Assembly: GCF_050947875.1 (NCBI RefSeq)
Contig: NC_134576.1
Coordinates: forward strand, 56,982,255 to 57,046,254
DNA from: Dermacentor variabilis
Taxonomy: Eukaryota; Arthropoda; Arachnida; Ixodida; Ixodidae
Direction of reading: 5' to 3'
Length of the DNA: 64,000 nt
Of the stretch, positions 9,650 through 20,908 are shown piece by piece (position 1 is the stretch's first letter; the number at the start of each line of letters is the position of its first letter). The position numbers and the translations under genes are program-made. The notes below the pieces were generated by a model. It was not told where the DNA came from. It made no database searches and worked only from the letters and a program-made list of their open reading frames with translations.

Positions 9650-11905
9650 CGAGAAATGACATAGTTGCCTTCTCGTGTCGCACGAAAGTCGCAAATTGCC
9701 ACGCCGATATTCCTGTGGCTAATGGCCAATGAAGAAGCCCATAAGGCAAGGATATTTTAAGTAATTAATGAAAGACGCAATTTTAAGACTCTTGTTATTC
9801 CTGAATTGACGGCATGCTAGTTGAAAATGGTCAATATTTTCGGGTTCATGACAGGTAGGACACACAGGGGACGGTGCCAGAGCACACGTGTATAGGTAAA
9901 AATTTAATGGGGGAATATGGCACCGTAATTTTTATGGAGATTTCAAATTTACATGCGGAACACAATTTATTGTTCCAGGAAAAGGAAAAATAACTAAATT
10001 TGGACGTTGATATTTTCAGTTTTGTAGAATCTTGGAATAGAGCGAATTTTCTAAACACAGCCGTAGTGACATAGCCGAAGTAGGCATAACGGACATAGCT
10101 CGGCTATCAAGAGACATCCGCGCAAGTGTCTGCAATTTCATTTAAGAATATACCACGATGGCGTGGAACTCACAAAAACCGCACCAGGCTTATGTTTGCT
10201 GGGATTAATGGCGTAAATGTATTGGTTACCGCAGTGTCTGAAGGTGAAGTGAGTGATGTGCATACTGGAAGTGAATCAGGCACTGTAACCGTTGTTGAAT
10301 AATTTGAAGGAAGTTTTCCAAGAGCTAAGATCATGGCTGATAATACAGGTAGGAATATGGGCGTGAAATTCGGAAGGCGTAATGCATGAGGCCAGCATGG
10401 GGACTCGTAGCAAATAACCTCACCTGCTTTCTCCTCCCTCATTGACGCATCAGTCTTGATCACATGATCTATTGCCAATTGGGGTGAATGATCCTTTAGC
10501 ATGCCATTTACGATGAAAATATATTCGAATTTGGTGGGAATATATCATGAAATTTAATATTTATATTACGTAAGGGCTTGTCTGGACAAATGACCTCGCT
10601 ACATTAACGTTTAGTGAATCTAGCTCAGATTGTACAAACAAAACTTGAAGTCTATGTAAGCGGGACGAATGCTATTGAAAAATGTCCTTATTTCACAAAT
10701 AAAGACAAATTTTAATGGTCTAAAAGAAGTTTCACAAAGTTTAAGTACATCTGTACTGTTAGCATGTGGAGTCGGTAGGGAAGAGTATGCAGTCATGCTT
10801 CTTGATATAAAACATCGTTAGCTATAAAGTTTAGTAAACTAAGACAATTCCGGACAGCCTCTGGCTCTCGAAGAACGAGGGGATTAATTTTGTATGCTGA
10901 CCAAAGAATAGCACGCACCAAAACTCCAGTATCGCTCAAACGTACATGCAAAAAATGATTAGCGTTTCCATGCGTAATCCAAATTGATGACGGCCATGCT
11001 TGCTTATCATGACAGCGCATGCTGCCCTAGGTTTGACATAATGGATTTTATTTCGATAGCTCCGTTTCGCGTCGTATATTACACCTAGATATTTGAGAAA
11101 AGTCAACTTGCGGAATTATTTCCTGTCGATATGTGCGAGAGATATTAACGGGTACATTTAATAAAAACACAGTCAGTAAACTTTTGTTCTCCTTTTGTAG
11201 CTCCTGCAGTGGCGAAGAGGTAGAGTATCCACCTCGCGTGCAAGAGGACCGTGGTTCGAAGCCCGGTGCCGGGCAATTTTCCACCCGATAAAAAAGACAT
11301 ATCTGTGTGTGGATAAAATGGCATAAACAGGCCTGGATTTCGGCCTGATCCCGGTGACCAGAACCGGTAAAGTACTTTCTCACAAGAGCAGGATTCGCCA
11401 CCGTTGTTGACATTAATAGACATTCGGATAAGTGCAAGCCAAACTTCAAGCATTCCTAATTATGACTTCCGTGCTTTTTATAATCAGTAAATATCACTCG
11501 CAGACGGAATGAATGCTATTTCGTCTATATAGACATATGCTTGTACCGTATCGCACAATGGAAATTAGCTTTATAAATTGTTAAACAAAATAGCAGAAAG
11601 GACATTTCCCTGGGGGACTCCTCTTGATTGATTATATTTTTGCTTCAACGAGCCACGTTGGGAACAATAAAATGTCCTATCTTTTAAAAATTCATGTGTC
11701 CAATTTATAATATTGCGAGGAAAAATATTTCATTGAAAACGTTAAGGAGTGTGGCTTGCTCTACACTGCGTATGATTTAGCTAAATGAAGGGTCACCAAA
11801 GCTGCATAGTACCGCCTATGTCGAGCAAGGTTAATGAGACAAGAAATGGAGTGCTTTATGGTTGCAATGATACCCGATTTCGATCAACGAATACTTAACA
11901 AAACT
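9650..11905 (-). pseudogene. Jockey/I-like LINE ORF2: RT core to RNase H, decayed
   Basis: Minus-strand remains of a LINE ORF2 in several frames. In order they are AALVTLHLAKSYAV near 11790-11830 (RT motif A, its Asp now His), RGVPQGNVLSAILFN near 11600 (motif B), YVYIDEIAF near 11525 (motif C, normally YADD), FLKYLGVIYD near 11080, then an RNase H domain at 10170-10502 with IKTDASMREEKAG and PDSLPVCTSLTSP (the middle catalytic Glu is missing). A C-terminal Cys/His-like segment (HEPENIDHF) sits near 9850. Many stops and shifts are present. A family-A SINE is inserted at 11202-11404 between the parts for motif C and KYLGV, splitting SINVN from the rest. It encodes no working enzyme. Confidence 0.8.
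11202..11404 (+). mobile_element. tRNA-headed SINE, family A, inserted into LINE
   Basis: Full-length plus-strand copy: head GCAGTGGCGAAGAGGTAGAG, anticodon-like arm CCTCGCGTGCAAGAGG, B box GGTTCGAAGCC, and body up to GATTCGCCACCG. It shares its whole length with the minus-strand copy at 1010-1209. LINE coding sequence continues on both sides, so the SINE is younger than the LINE. I could not define a clear target-site duplication. Confidence 0.85.
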
Positions 11906-12509
11906 GGTCACTTTATAAGTGCCAACTGTTATTCCTAATTCGAAAATATGTTCCCCAACGAAAAGCACACTGTAATCGCCAGTCGCCTTGGTTTACGGCC
12001 GCCTTGCGCCGTCTTCGTAACAAGAAAAAACGGTTATTTCGTTCCGCTAAAAAATCAAACAACCCTATTCGTTGGCCTAATACCCCGGTATCAACGATGA
12101 ATATTGTAGCGCCATTTCCCAATATAAGTAAACCTTTTCAATATTTCATTGCCATCACACTTACAAGTCAACCCACGTAAATCATGGAGTGTTGTTCGTG
12201 GCAATACACAAGTCACAATACCATTGCCCCAATTTACCACCCCTGTTTAAAGTGATCAGTATTGCACAATTTTTAATAATGTCTTTGCTTCCTTTTTTCA
12301 TGAAGCCGCACCTATGCTTTTGTCACCTTCAACGAAAGTTTATGATGTCCCAATGGATTAAATTTCTATAGACTGGGCGGGGATTGGAAAACTAATTGGT
12401 AATTTGACAATATCTTCGTCTGCGGGATCATATGAAATTAATTCAAAAATACTCAAATGCACCGAATTATATTAATCAATTATTCTTTCTAGGATATTCC
12501 AACAAAAAC
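11906..12509. other. unassigned sequence between two LINEs
   Basis: No family recognised. A minus-strand frame at 11913-12122 is open but carries no LINE motif. It may be further inserted DNA separating LINE parts. Confidence 0.4.
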
Positions 12510-13945
12510 TACACTGCTCATCACTGCCAAGCGACTGAAAGGTCGGGAACGTGGTTCCTGTTCACAAATCAGCTAACACACATCGTCTCGAAAACTACCG
12601 CCCCATATCACTAATCAGCACTCCCTGTAAAATTCTGGAGCACATAATATATTCCCACATAATTGACATTCATGAGACGGACAGTTTTTTTAACAACTGT
12701 CAGCATGGCTTTAGGAAATCGTTCTCCTGCGAAACGCAACTAGCTTGCTCTACTAAACACCTCTTTTCTAACACCGACTTAGGATTTGACACCGACTGCA
12801 TCTTTGCCAATTTTGCTAAAGCCTTCGATACAGTATCCTATAACCTACTATTCGATAAACTTTGTTTTCTTAACATTGACCCGCTAGTACTGGACTGGGT
12901 TAAAAACCTTCTTTTTAATAGAACACAATACGTAATCGCGAACAATTCGAAGTCCGCGCCTCTCGCGGTAACGTCAGGCGTGCCGCAAAGATCGGTTCTA
13001 GGTCCTCTACTTTTTCTATTCTATATTAATGATCTTGCTTCCTGTGTGAACTTTTCAACTATTAGGCTTTTTGCTGATGACTGGGTTCTATATCATAAAA
13101 TTACTGACCTCAGTGATTCTCGTAAACTTCAAAAAGACATTAGTAACGTTTTCTTATGGTGTAACAAGTGGACTATGAATCTTAACTAAAACAAATGTAA
13201 ATGCATGCGGGTATCACAACGTACCAATACTACTAATCTGCATGCATATTTCTTCAATAATAGCCCTCTCTCAGTAGTCTCATCGTACAAATACCTTCAA
13301 CTATACATCACGAGCAACCTTTCCTGGCACTTGCATGTGCGCATTACATGTAGCAATGCCAATCGCATGTTGGGCTATTTGCGCCTAAAACTTCTCATCT
13401 GCAGCATCGTCACTGAAACTAACTCTTTGCAAAACATTAGTCGGCTTCATACTACAATACAAAGGCGCCATTTGGAACCCGGCTAACATTATACTCATAA
13501 ACAACATGAAAGCCATTCAAACTGCTGCCGATATGCTGGCGTTACCTCAATGAAAACAACACTTAACTTGCCAGAACTTTCTTTCCGTCGTATATTCCTT
13601 CCACCTTTCGCTCTTCCATAAAATCTACCACCAGAACCCTACGTTGAAAGAGCAGCTTATCACCCATCCATCGTACATATAATCTCGCTCTGACCACAGT
13701 TTCAAAGATGGTGTGCCTTCTTTACGTACTAAAATTTGTAGTAATGCATTCATCCCCAGCACAAGCAAAGATTGGAACCAGCTTCCCGCCACAGTTGCAG
13801 CCATTCTGTATACCGACATCATCAAAACCACCATTCATGAAATGCCACGTTGAATGTGTCTTTGTATCTTGCACATTTTTTTTTTGTTATGTTCACCCAC
13901 TCTTTCCTGTAATGCCTTCGGGCCTTGAAAGTATTTTGACGAAAG
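12510..13945 (+). pseudogene. CR1-like LINE reverse transcriptase, 5' truncated
   Basis: The plus strand encodes RT from the YRPISLIS motif onward. Motif A reads FANFAKAFDTVSY, motif B SGVPQRSVLGPLLFLFYIND (normally PQGS, here PQRS), and motif C LFADDWVLY, with both catalytic Asp present. A TAA at 13187-13189 interrupts the frame just after TMNLN, and sequence continues as KCKCMRVS. Further shifts follow, but SSYKYLQLYITSNLSW and the downstream ALGP-like C-terminus can be traced to about 13940. The element ends in a tetranucleotide tail. It starts abruptly near 12510, typical 5' truncation. The element is inactive. Confidence 0.82.
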
Positions 13946-13947
<2 letters not shown>

Positions 13948-13976
<29 letters not shown>

Positions 13977-13992
13977 TAAATAAATAAACAAA

Positions 13993-14035
<43 letters not shown>

Positions 14036-14036
14036 G
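13948..14036 (+). repeat. (TAAG)n(TAAA)n tail of the CR1-like LINE
   Basis: About seven TAAG units, then about fifteen TAAA-type units with one CAAA. CR1-like elements typically end in short tandem repeats used in priming, so this is read as the 3' tail of the LINE at 12510-13945. The next LINE (minus strand) begins immediately after it. Confidence 0.85.
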
Positions 14037-14044
14037 AAACTTAA

Positions 14045-16900
14045 TGCACACTTTATATTGACATTTGCGCACCATACGTAGCATTCAGGTCTAAAGCCAA
14101 TCTGACATTGACTTAATAGTGTATTGTCATTAAAAATTTCAGTGTGCAGTGGTCTTTCTATTAATTTTACAGTATTCGAAGTTAGTGCGATTGGCCTTAT
14201 ATAATCTACATTCATTCGCACTCCTTGCTTTTCAAGCACGGGGATTATTTTTGCGAGTTTTCAGTCAGCAGGTATCCGTGGGTTGATGAGGGAGTAATTA
14301 ACTATATTGGAGAAATCTTGCGGGGAGAGGTGAAACGGTATTTTAAACATGCCTGATCTAATGCCATCTGGACACGGAGTTGTGCGAGGGAGTGTCGAAC
14401 AACGTGCTGAAGCTTTTCCACTGTTACCTCTACGAAATCATCCCCTGCCAGAGCCCCTACGAAGCTTACTTGCAGCTGAGTTGTAAAGCGCCGTTCTAAA
14501 CCTTTGCAATTTTGTCTAATGATTCCAACAGTCCTTTTCTTGACAGAACAACATAGTCAATATTTATGGGCACTGAAACGGCCTCGCGAGAGAAACCTAA
14601 ACAGTGCTTTTTTATTAGTGATTTGCTACAAAAAATCATATCATTTTTAATCATATTTATCCTTTGCCAATCAAAGCGTTCTTTTAACATAGCAGCAGCA
14701 TACTTATAATTACTTCAATTAGTAGGCCACTGATTGAAAAAAAGTTTCTTCCATTTGCTTTTCGGCGTACTTAATATCGTGCGCAATTCCTATTCCTCCA
14801 TGGACAATTAGTACACCTTTTTATTGATGAGTCTACTTCAGACTTTTTAATGGTACTTGTTAATGTTGCAGAAAGCTTATTGCTTTAATATCTCCTTCCA
14901 AGCTTGTCATATAAGACAAAGTTTACTCTAAATTATGTTTAAATTTTGAATAGTCTACCAAAGCCTGCGCTTCGTTATTTAAAGAAATCAGGGCGTTGTT
15001 AATATCAACGAGAATCGGGCGGTGGTTACCACTAGTGGCGGCATCGACCACCACCCAAGAAGAGATGGAAACGCCTGAGGTAGCAAGTCTCAAATCTAGG
15101 ACAGATCGCGACTGCAAACTCATGAAAGTAGCAACTTTAGCATTTAAGTATGTTTAATTGTGAACGATAGTCCTATCCCATAAGCGTTTTCCAGATGAGT
15201 CAGTGCGGAATCCCATGACACATCATGTGAGTTGAAGTCTCCCGCAAACAACATGCTCTTTTTGCAATAGGCCACTGCGACATCAAGTGAGCGCACGTCT
15301 TGCACCCCAGCGGGAAAGTAGGAGTTAATTATAGAGAGCGAGACGCAACCCAGAATAAGTATATCTAATAATAATATTTCATCATCGGATGATAGAGTGT
15401 CATGTGAAATATTTAGCTTTGTGCGAGAATTTAGACGAAATAAAAGATTGCTAATCCACCACCTCGGGAAGGTTTATAGAATCGAAACACTTCTTTAAAT
15501 GAGTCTTGCTCAGCTAGCAAACGAATTTCTTCTCATAGTACAACACCCACAAATTGTTGAGAGAATAAATATAATAAATCTGTAGCTGCAAAAAGAAATA
15601 ATCGGCAGATCCAATGCAGTATTCTTACGCACCCTATTTGACGATAGACAAGCAGTTGCAACTGATTCGTCCAGAATACGGTCTTTAAGAAAGTCAGTCC
15701 TTGTAAGTGATTCTTTTGGACGCTTGTTTTGTTATAGAGTTAGGATAATTAGGCAATTTGTTGTTAGGCGATCTTGTGCCTTTAAGAACTCGAGTGTCGA
15801 TATCCACATCTCGACTGCCTAGAGAGTCTGAATCGGAACGGCATTCATGATCAACCTGTTTTGAAGTCGAAGGTGCTGCGAAATCAACACTGTTAGAGGG
15901 AGGATGAGTCTGATGATCGGGTGACTTGGTAAATGAGGCGGCCGAATTTTTTACACTGTTGCTTATTGTCTGAGAGAAACCAGATAATTGCGTGGATATT
16001 GCTGTAGCAAAAAAGTCATATAGGTTTAATAGAATATTTCCAACTGTTTTTTTTTCATCGCTTTTTCTATCACTGTTGCAATCGTCTGAGAAATTATGAG
16101 ACCAGGCCAATTAACTTACAGGCTGTTACAGCGGCATCACCCTGGGTCCTGCTCGGAACTTCTCAGAGGGCTTCTCGACCAGACCACCGCCTCCTCTCAA
16201 TTATTTCGATTACTTGGATGTGTTTCGCGACCTTGCAGGGCAGTTGGAGTAGTCGTCAGCATGATTTGCATTGCACAGAGAGCATGTCTAGACTTCCAAT
16301 CATTGGCAGTATGGCCGTCCCAGTGTGAACGACAACGAGCACTTGATTCGCAGCCATTAACGATATGTCTCTACTGCCAGTACTTGAGGCGTTGTAGTGT
16401 TTGTGGCGCTAAGGGTTCAACTGTGTAGATTAATGGCCATGTCTTTATTTCGAATAGACGAACCGTCCCTGCAAATGTTGCTGTGATTTCTTATGTAGGA
16501 ACCCTCTTATTATCTACAAGCCAGGTACAGTGCTTCACCTAAACTACACCTGCTCCAGAAAATATCTCTAGCATTTCTGATAGACTTAAGCTTATGTCCA
16601 TACTGCGGACAAGACCTTGGCAGCAAGCTAAGTGAGAACGGATGAAGCAGCTCACCTGCTGCGTGGCAAAATTAGTACATTTTAGCAGATTCTGAACACA
16701 GGCCTGGTCCGGTGATAACGGCCAAATTGTCGGACCTCAGTTATGGGCTCGAAGTGCGACGTGATTGCCGGAAGATCTGACCTAATGTCTTGGGGGTTCT
16801 TCATCCGAATGAGTCCTCCATTCTTAGGTACCAAAGCCACAGGAACACTACTGGTTCCACTGCGAAGGGAACAATTCAACTTGCAGATCGTGCGGGGTAA
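14045..16900 (-). pseudogene. Jockey-like LINE: ORF1, endonuclease and RT start, decayed
   Basis: Minus-strand decayed LINE read from high to low coordinates. LIRMKNPQDIRSDLPAITSH at 16680-16880 and a relic zinc knuckle near 16290-16360 (HWDGHTANDWKS) represent ORF1. A Ser/Asn-rich ORF1 tail lies at 15694-16110. Then the endonuclease: FAGDFNSHDVSWDSALTHLE near 15180-15250 (GDFN intact) and GVSISSW...DAATSGNHRPILVDI at 14990-15090. Then the RT start: AKIIPVLEKQG, YIRPIALTSNTVKLIERPL and LLSQCQIGFRP at 14070-14260. Coding stops dead at the CR1 tail at 14045. No RT motif B or C follows here. It is interrupted or truncated; see the finding on a possible link to 9650-11905. Confidence 0.78.
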
Positions 16901-17437
16901 TGTGAGCAGACCATAGGGTAGCCTTCTGGCCCGGAGATGAAACAGACATCACCTTGCCAATAACCACCATTTTAAAACAAAGGAATGAGAAAGAAGCAAT
17001 AAAGTTAAGGAAAGTAACCGCCGGCTACTTGTAAGCTAACCCGGATAAGGTTCGGACCAGGGCGCACCAGAGTGACATAGCCGGAGCGCTGAATAGTCGC
17101 TCGAAGCACTGCTCGCCACAGAAGGCGGGAAGCGTTCCTTACGGGGTATGAGCGATTGATGATGACAGCATTCGACATTTCTTCATAGAGTGATTAGAAA
17201 TAATGTAAGCGTAGTTCGCTTCTGTTTGGTTAATTCCTGTAGCCTGCCTTACGGGGACATGAGCCATTGTATTTTTTTCCTTACTAACGGGTATGAGCCA
17301 TTGATAATGATAAACGCACGTGAAAAATATGCGAAACCTTAGCATTATACAGATTCGCTGTAAAACATAAAAGAATTATTTATCGCTTTACGTCACCGTT
17401 TTCCCGTGATCCTCTACCTAGTCTAGTCTTCCAAGCA
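16901..17437. repeat. diverged tandem ATGAGCCATTG motif, otherwise no gene
   Basis: Three related segments of the form ACGGG-TATGAGCCATTG occur at about 17138, 17250 and 17285, and relatives at 9263 and 23712 in the same orientation. It looks like a dispersed tick repeat whose full unit I cannot define. No gene seen. Confidence 0.4.

Positions 17438-17513
<76 letters not shown>
17438..17513 (-). repeat. (ATG)n 3' tail of the RTE LINE
   Basis: About 25 CAT units on the plus strand. RTE-clade LINEs characteristically end in a short tandem repeat, and this one starts right after the LINE coding end on the minus strand, so it is read as the element tail and not as an independent microsatellite. 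Confidence 0.88.
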
Positions 17514-17514
<1 letters not shown>

Positions 17515-17519
17515 GCCTG

Positions 17520-19439
17520 GTTACGCCCACTGCAGGGCAAAGGCCTCTCCCATACTTCTCCAACAACCCCGGTCATGTACTAATTGTGGTCATGCCGTCC
17601 CTGCAAACTTCTTAATCTCATCCGCCCACCTAACTTTCTGCCGCCCCCTGCTACGCTTCCCTTCCCTTGGGATCCAGTCCGTAACCCTTAATGACCATCG
17701 GTTATCTTCCCTCCTCATTACATGTCCTGCCCATGCCCATTTCTTTTTCTTGATTTCCACTAAGATGTCATTAACACGCGTTTGTTCCCTCCCCAATCTG
17801 CTCTTTTCTTATCCCTTAACGTTACACCTATCATTCTTCTTTCCATGGCTCGTTGTGTCGTCCTCAATTTGAGTACAACCCTTTTAGTAAGCCTCCAGGT
17901 TTCTGCCCCGTAGGTGAGTACTGGTAAGACACAGCTATTATATACTTTTCTCTTGAGGGATTATGGCAACCTGCTTTTCAGGATTTGGGAATGCCTGCCA
18001 AACGCACCCCAGCCCATTCTTATTCTTCTGATTATTTCCGTCTCACGATCCGGATCCGCCGTCATTACCTGCCCTAAGTAGATGTATTCCCTTACGACTT
18101 CCAGTGCCTCGCTGCCTATTGTAAATTGCTGTTCTCTCGCGAGACTGTTAAGCATTACTTTAGTTTTCTGCAGATTAATTTTTAGACCCACTCTTCTGCT
18201 TTGCCTCTCCAGGTCAGTGAGGATGCATTGCAATTGGTCCCCTGAGTTACTAAGCAAGGCAATATCATCAGCGAATCGCAAGTTACTAAGGTATTCTCCA
18301 TTAACTTTTATCCCCAATTCTTCCCAATCCAGGTCTCTGAATACCTCCTGTAAACACGCTGTGAATAGCATTGGAGATATCGTATCTCCCTGCCTGACGC
18401 CTTTCTTTACTGGGATTTTGTTGCTTGCTTTATGGAGGACTACGGTGGCTGTGGAGCCGCTATAGATATCTTCCAGTATTTTTACATATGGCTCATCTAC
18501 ACCCTGATTCCGTAATGCCTCCATGACTGCTGAGGTTTCGACTGAATCAAACGCTTTCTCGTAATCAATGAAAGCTATATATAAGGGTTGGTTATATTCT
18601 GCACATTTCTCTGTCACTTGATTGATAGTGTGAATATGGTTTATTGTTGAGTAGCCTTTACGGAATCCTGCCTGGTCCTTTGGTTGACAGAAGTCTAAGG
18701 TGTTCCTGATTCTATTTGCAATTACCTTAGTAAATACTTTGTAGGCAACGGACAGTAAGCTGATCGGTCTATAATTTTTCAAGTCTTTGGCGTCCCCTTT
18801 CTTATGGATTAGGATTATGTTAGCGTTCTTCCAAGATTCCGGTACGCTCGAGGTCATGAGGCATTGCGTATACAGGGTGGCCAGTTTCTCTAGAACAATC
18901 TGTCCACCATCCTTCAACAAATCTGCTGTTACCTGATCCTCCCCAGCTGCCTTCCCCCTTTGCATATCTCCTAAGGCTTTCTTTACTTCTTCCGGCGTTA
19001 CCTTCGGGATTTCGAATTCCTCTAGACTATTTTCTCTTCCATTATCGTCGTGGATGCCACTGGTACTGTATAAATCTCTATAGAACTCCTCAGCCACTTG
19101 AACTATCTCATCCATATTAGTAATGATATTGCCGGCTTTGTCTCTTAACGCATACATCTCATTCTTGCCAATTCCTAGTTTCTTCTTCACTGTTTTTAGG
19201 CTTCCTTCGTTCCTGAGAGCATGTTCAATTCTATCCATATTATACTTCCTCATGTCAGCTGTCTTACGCTTGTTGATTAACTTCGAAAGTTCTGCAAGTT
19301 CTATTCTAGCTGTAGGGTTAGATGCTTTGATACCTTGGCGTTTCTTGGTCAGATCTTTCGTCTCCTGCGATAGTTTGCTGGTATCCTGCCTAACGGAGTT
19401 ACCACCGACTTCCATTGCACACTTCTTAATGATGCCCAC
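17520..19439 (-). pseudogene. RTE LINE reverse transcriptase and C-terminus
   Basis: The RT copies element RNA at the nicked site. In order: a linker rich in Lys/Glu, NYRPISLLSVAYKVFTKVIA, QAGFRKGYST, motif A AFIDYEKAFDSVE, motif B KGVRQGDTISPMLFTACLQ, motif C LRFADDIALLS (both Asp intact), then INLQKTKVM. A TAA at 17963-17961 interrupts the frame after SRLP (probably from CAA). One frameshift lies between 17800 and 17830. The C-terminal segment with WAWAGHVMRREDNRW and RGRQKVRWADEI is typical of RTE proteins and ends near 17524. The catalytic residues survive, so this is a recently dead copy. Confidence 0.9.
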
Positions 19440-19484
19440 AAGATTGTCGTTTATTGCTTCAACACTAAGGTCCTCTTCCTGAGT

Positions 19485-20378
19485 TCAAGCTGAATACCTG
19501 TTCTGTAGCTTGATCTGGAATTCCTCTATTTTCCCTCTTACCGCTAACTCATTTATTGGCTTCTTATGTACCAGTTTCTTCCGTTCCCTCCTCAGGTGTA
19601 GGCTAATTCGAGTTCTCACCATCCTGTGGTCACTGCAGCGCACCTTGCCGAGCACGTCCACATCTTGTATGATGCCAGGGTTAGCACAGAGTATGAGGTC
19701 TATTTCATTTCTAGTCTTGCCGTTCGGGCTCCTCCACGTCCACTTTCGGCTATCCCTCTTGCGGAAGAGGGTATTGATTATCCTCATATTATTCTGTTCC
19801 GCAAACTCTACTAATAACTCTCCCCTGCTATTCCCAATGCCTATGCCATATTCACCCACTGCCTTGTCTCCAGCCTGCTTCTTGCCTACCTTGGCATTAA
19901 AGTCGCTCATTAGTATACTGTATTTAGTTTTCACTCTGCCCATCGCCGATTGCACGTCTTCATAGAAGCTTTCGACTTCCTGGTCATCATGACTGGATGT
20001 AGGGGCGTAGACCTGTACAATCTTCATTTTCTACCTCTTATTAAGTTTCACAACAAGACCTGCCACCCTCTCATTAATGCTATAGAATTCCTGTATGTTA
20101 CCAGCTATATTCTTATTAACCAGGAATCCGACTCCTAGTTCTCTTCTGTCCGCTAAGCCCCGGTAGCACAGGACGTGCCCGCTATTTAGCACTGTATGTG
20201 CTTCTTTTGGCCTGCTTACTTCACTGAGCCCTATTATATCCCATTTACTGCCCTCTAATTCCTCCAGTAGCACTGCTAGACTCGCCTCACTTGATAACGT
20301 TCTAGCGTTAAACCTAGCCAGGTTGACATTCCGATGGCGGCCGAGCACATAGCCCGTATCATTTAGCGAAACTTTCAT
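19485..20378 (-). pseudogene. RTE LINE endonuclease domain
   Basis: Exonuclease-endonuclease-phosphatase domain that nicks the target DNA. Visible motifs are WDIIGLSEVSRPKEAH (metal-site Glu), GVGFLVNKNIAGN, VQVYAPTSS, SILMSDFNAKVG (the usual GDFN is SDFN), and CSDHRMVRTRI with the catalytic SDH. Two nonsense codons break it: TAG at 20033-20031 (TAC in the other copy), and TGA at 19487-19485 (TTA in the other copy) just after NRYSA. Otherwise the frame runs straight into the RT. The start at 20378 is the first ATG of the frame; the true start may be further upstream. Confidence 0.88.
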
Positions 20379-20400
20379 ATCGGTGCCAAGAAGCGATCAC

Positions 20401-20759
20401 GTGAGCAGTGGTCTGTACCAGATCGTTTCGACTGCCACAGGTGTACAGTTCTGGCGCGTTGAGGCGAACGTTGATTTTGGCACGGTCTTGTGACGCCATT
20501 GCCGCGTCGCCACTTCATTTCGTACAGGCTGGTCTTACACATTGCTTCGCTTCAGGGTTTGCGTCATGGTTGGAATTTGGCACTCGCGAGTGAAGAACCG
20601 TGGCGTGGAGGGGATGGAGTAGTCAGATTAAATAAGATGTCCGGTATTCATCCGTGTGACTGGCGCGTTGACGGCGACGACACATGTCCCCTCTCTTTTA
20701 TTTATCGTGCTGGACTAGCCAGGCCAGGATCGGTTCAGCTGAATTCAATGTAGCGCACT
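20401..20759. other. no recognisable gene
   Basis: Moderately GC-rich sequence beyond the LINE 5' end. It may include LINE 5' UTR. No motif found. Confidence 0.4.
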
Positions 20760-20908
20760 AAAGGTGGCCGAGCATGCTGCCAGGACCCACGGAATCCTGG
20801 CCACCGCCTGAAGAGGGAGAAAGAGCGGCTCCATCTCGCCCCCTTTCTCCTTAACCCCATCCAGACACAATAAAAGTTTTATCTCTTTCTGTCACTCTCT
20901 CTCTCTAG
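20760..20908 (+). other. retroposon-like 3' end with polyadenylation signal
   Basis: GGTGGCCGAGCATG, a hairpin-like CCAGGACCCACGGAATCCTGG, then a pyrimidine-rich stretch, the AATAAA signal at 20869 and a (CT)n run. It looks like the 3' end of a transcribed repeat or gene. No coding part can be linked to it. Confidence 0.3.

Larger units (their letters stand above)
17438..20400 (-). mobile_element. RTE-type LINE, nearly full length
   Basis: A minus-strand non-LTR retrotransposon with one long ORF (endonuclease then reverse transcriptase) and a trinucleotide tail. The copy is close to complete: its only clear lesions are three nonsense codons and one frameshift. The 5' limit near 20400 is an estimate. 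A second, 3'-truncated copy begins the window, so comparison gives the intact codons at two of the nonsense sites. The overall sequence class is the one often labelled craniofacial-development-protein-2-like in arthropod annotations, which is a misannotation of this endonuclease. Confidence 0.9.

Noticed and set aside
13835..14239. Frame with repeated Leu-Phe-Ile-Tyr
   Set aside because: Translation of the (TAAA)n tail in reverse; only the right part (RPIALTSNTVKLIERPL) is real LINE coding sequence.
17438..17513. Short regular repeats suggesting CRISPR
   Set aside because: A plain trinucleotide array with no spacers, in a eukaryotic LINE tail.
18082..18465. Plus-strand open frames of 100-150 codons over the RTE LINE (also 19123-19965)
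   Set aside because: Antisense shadows of the conserved LINE ORF.
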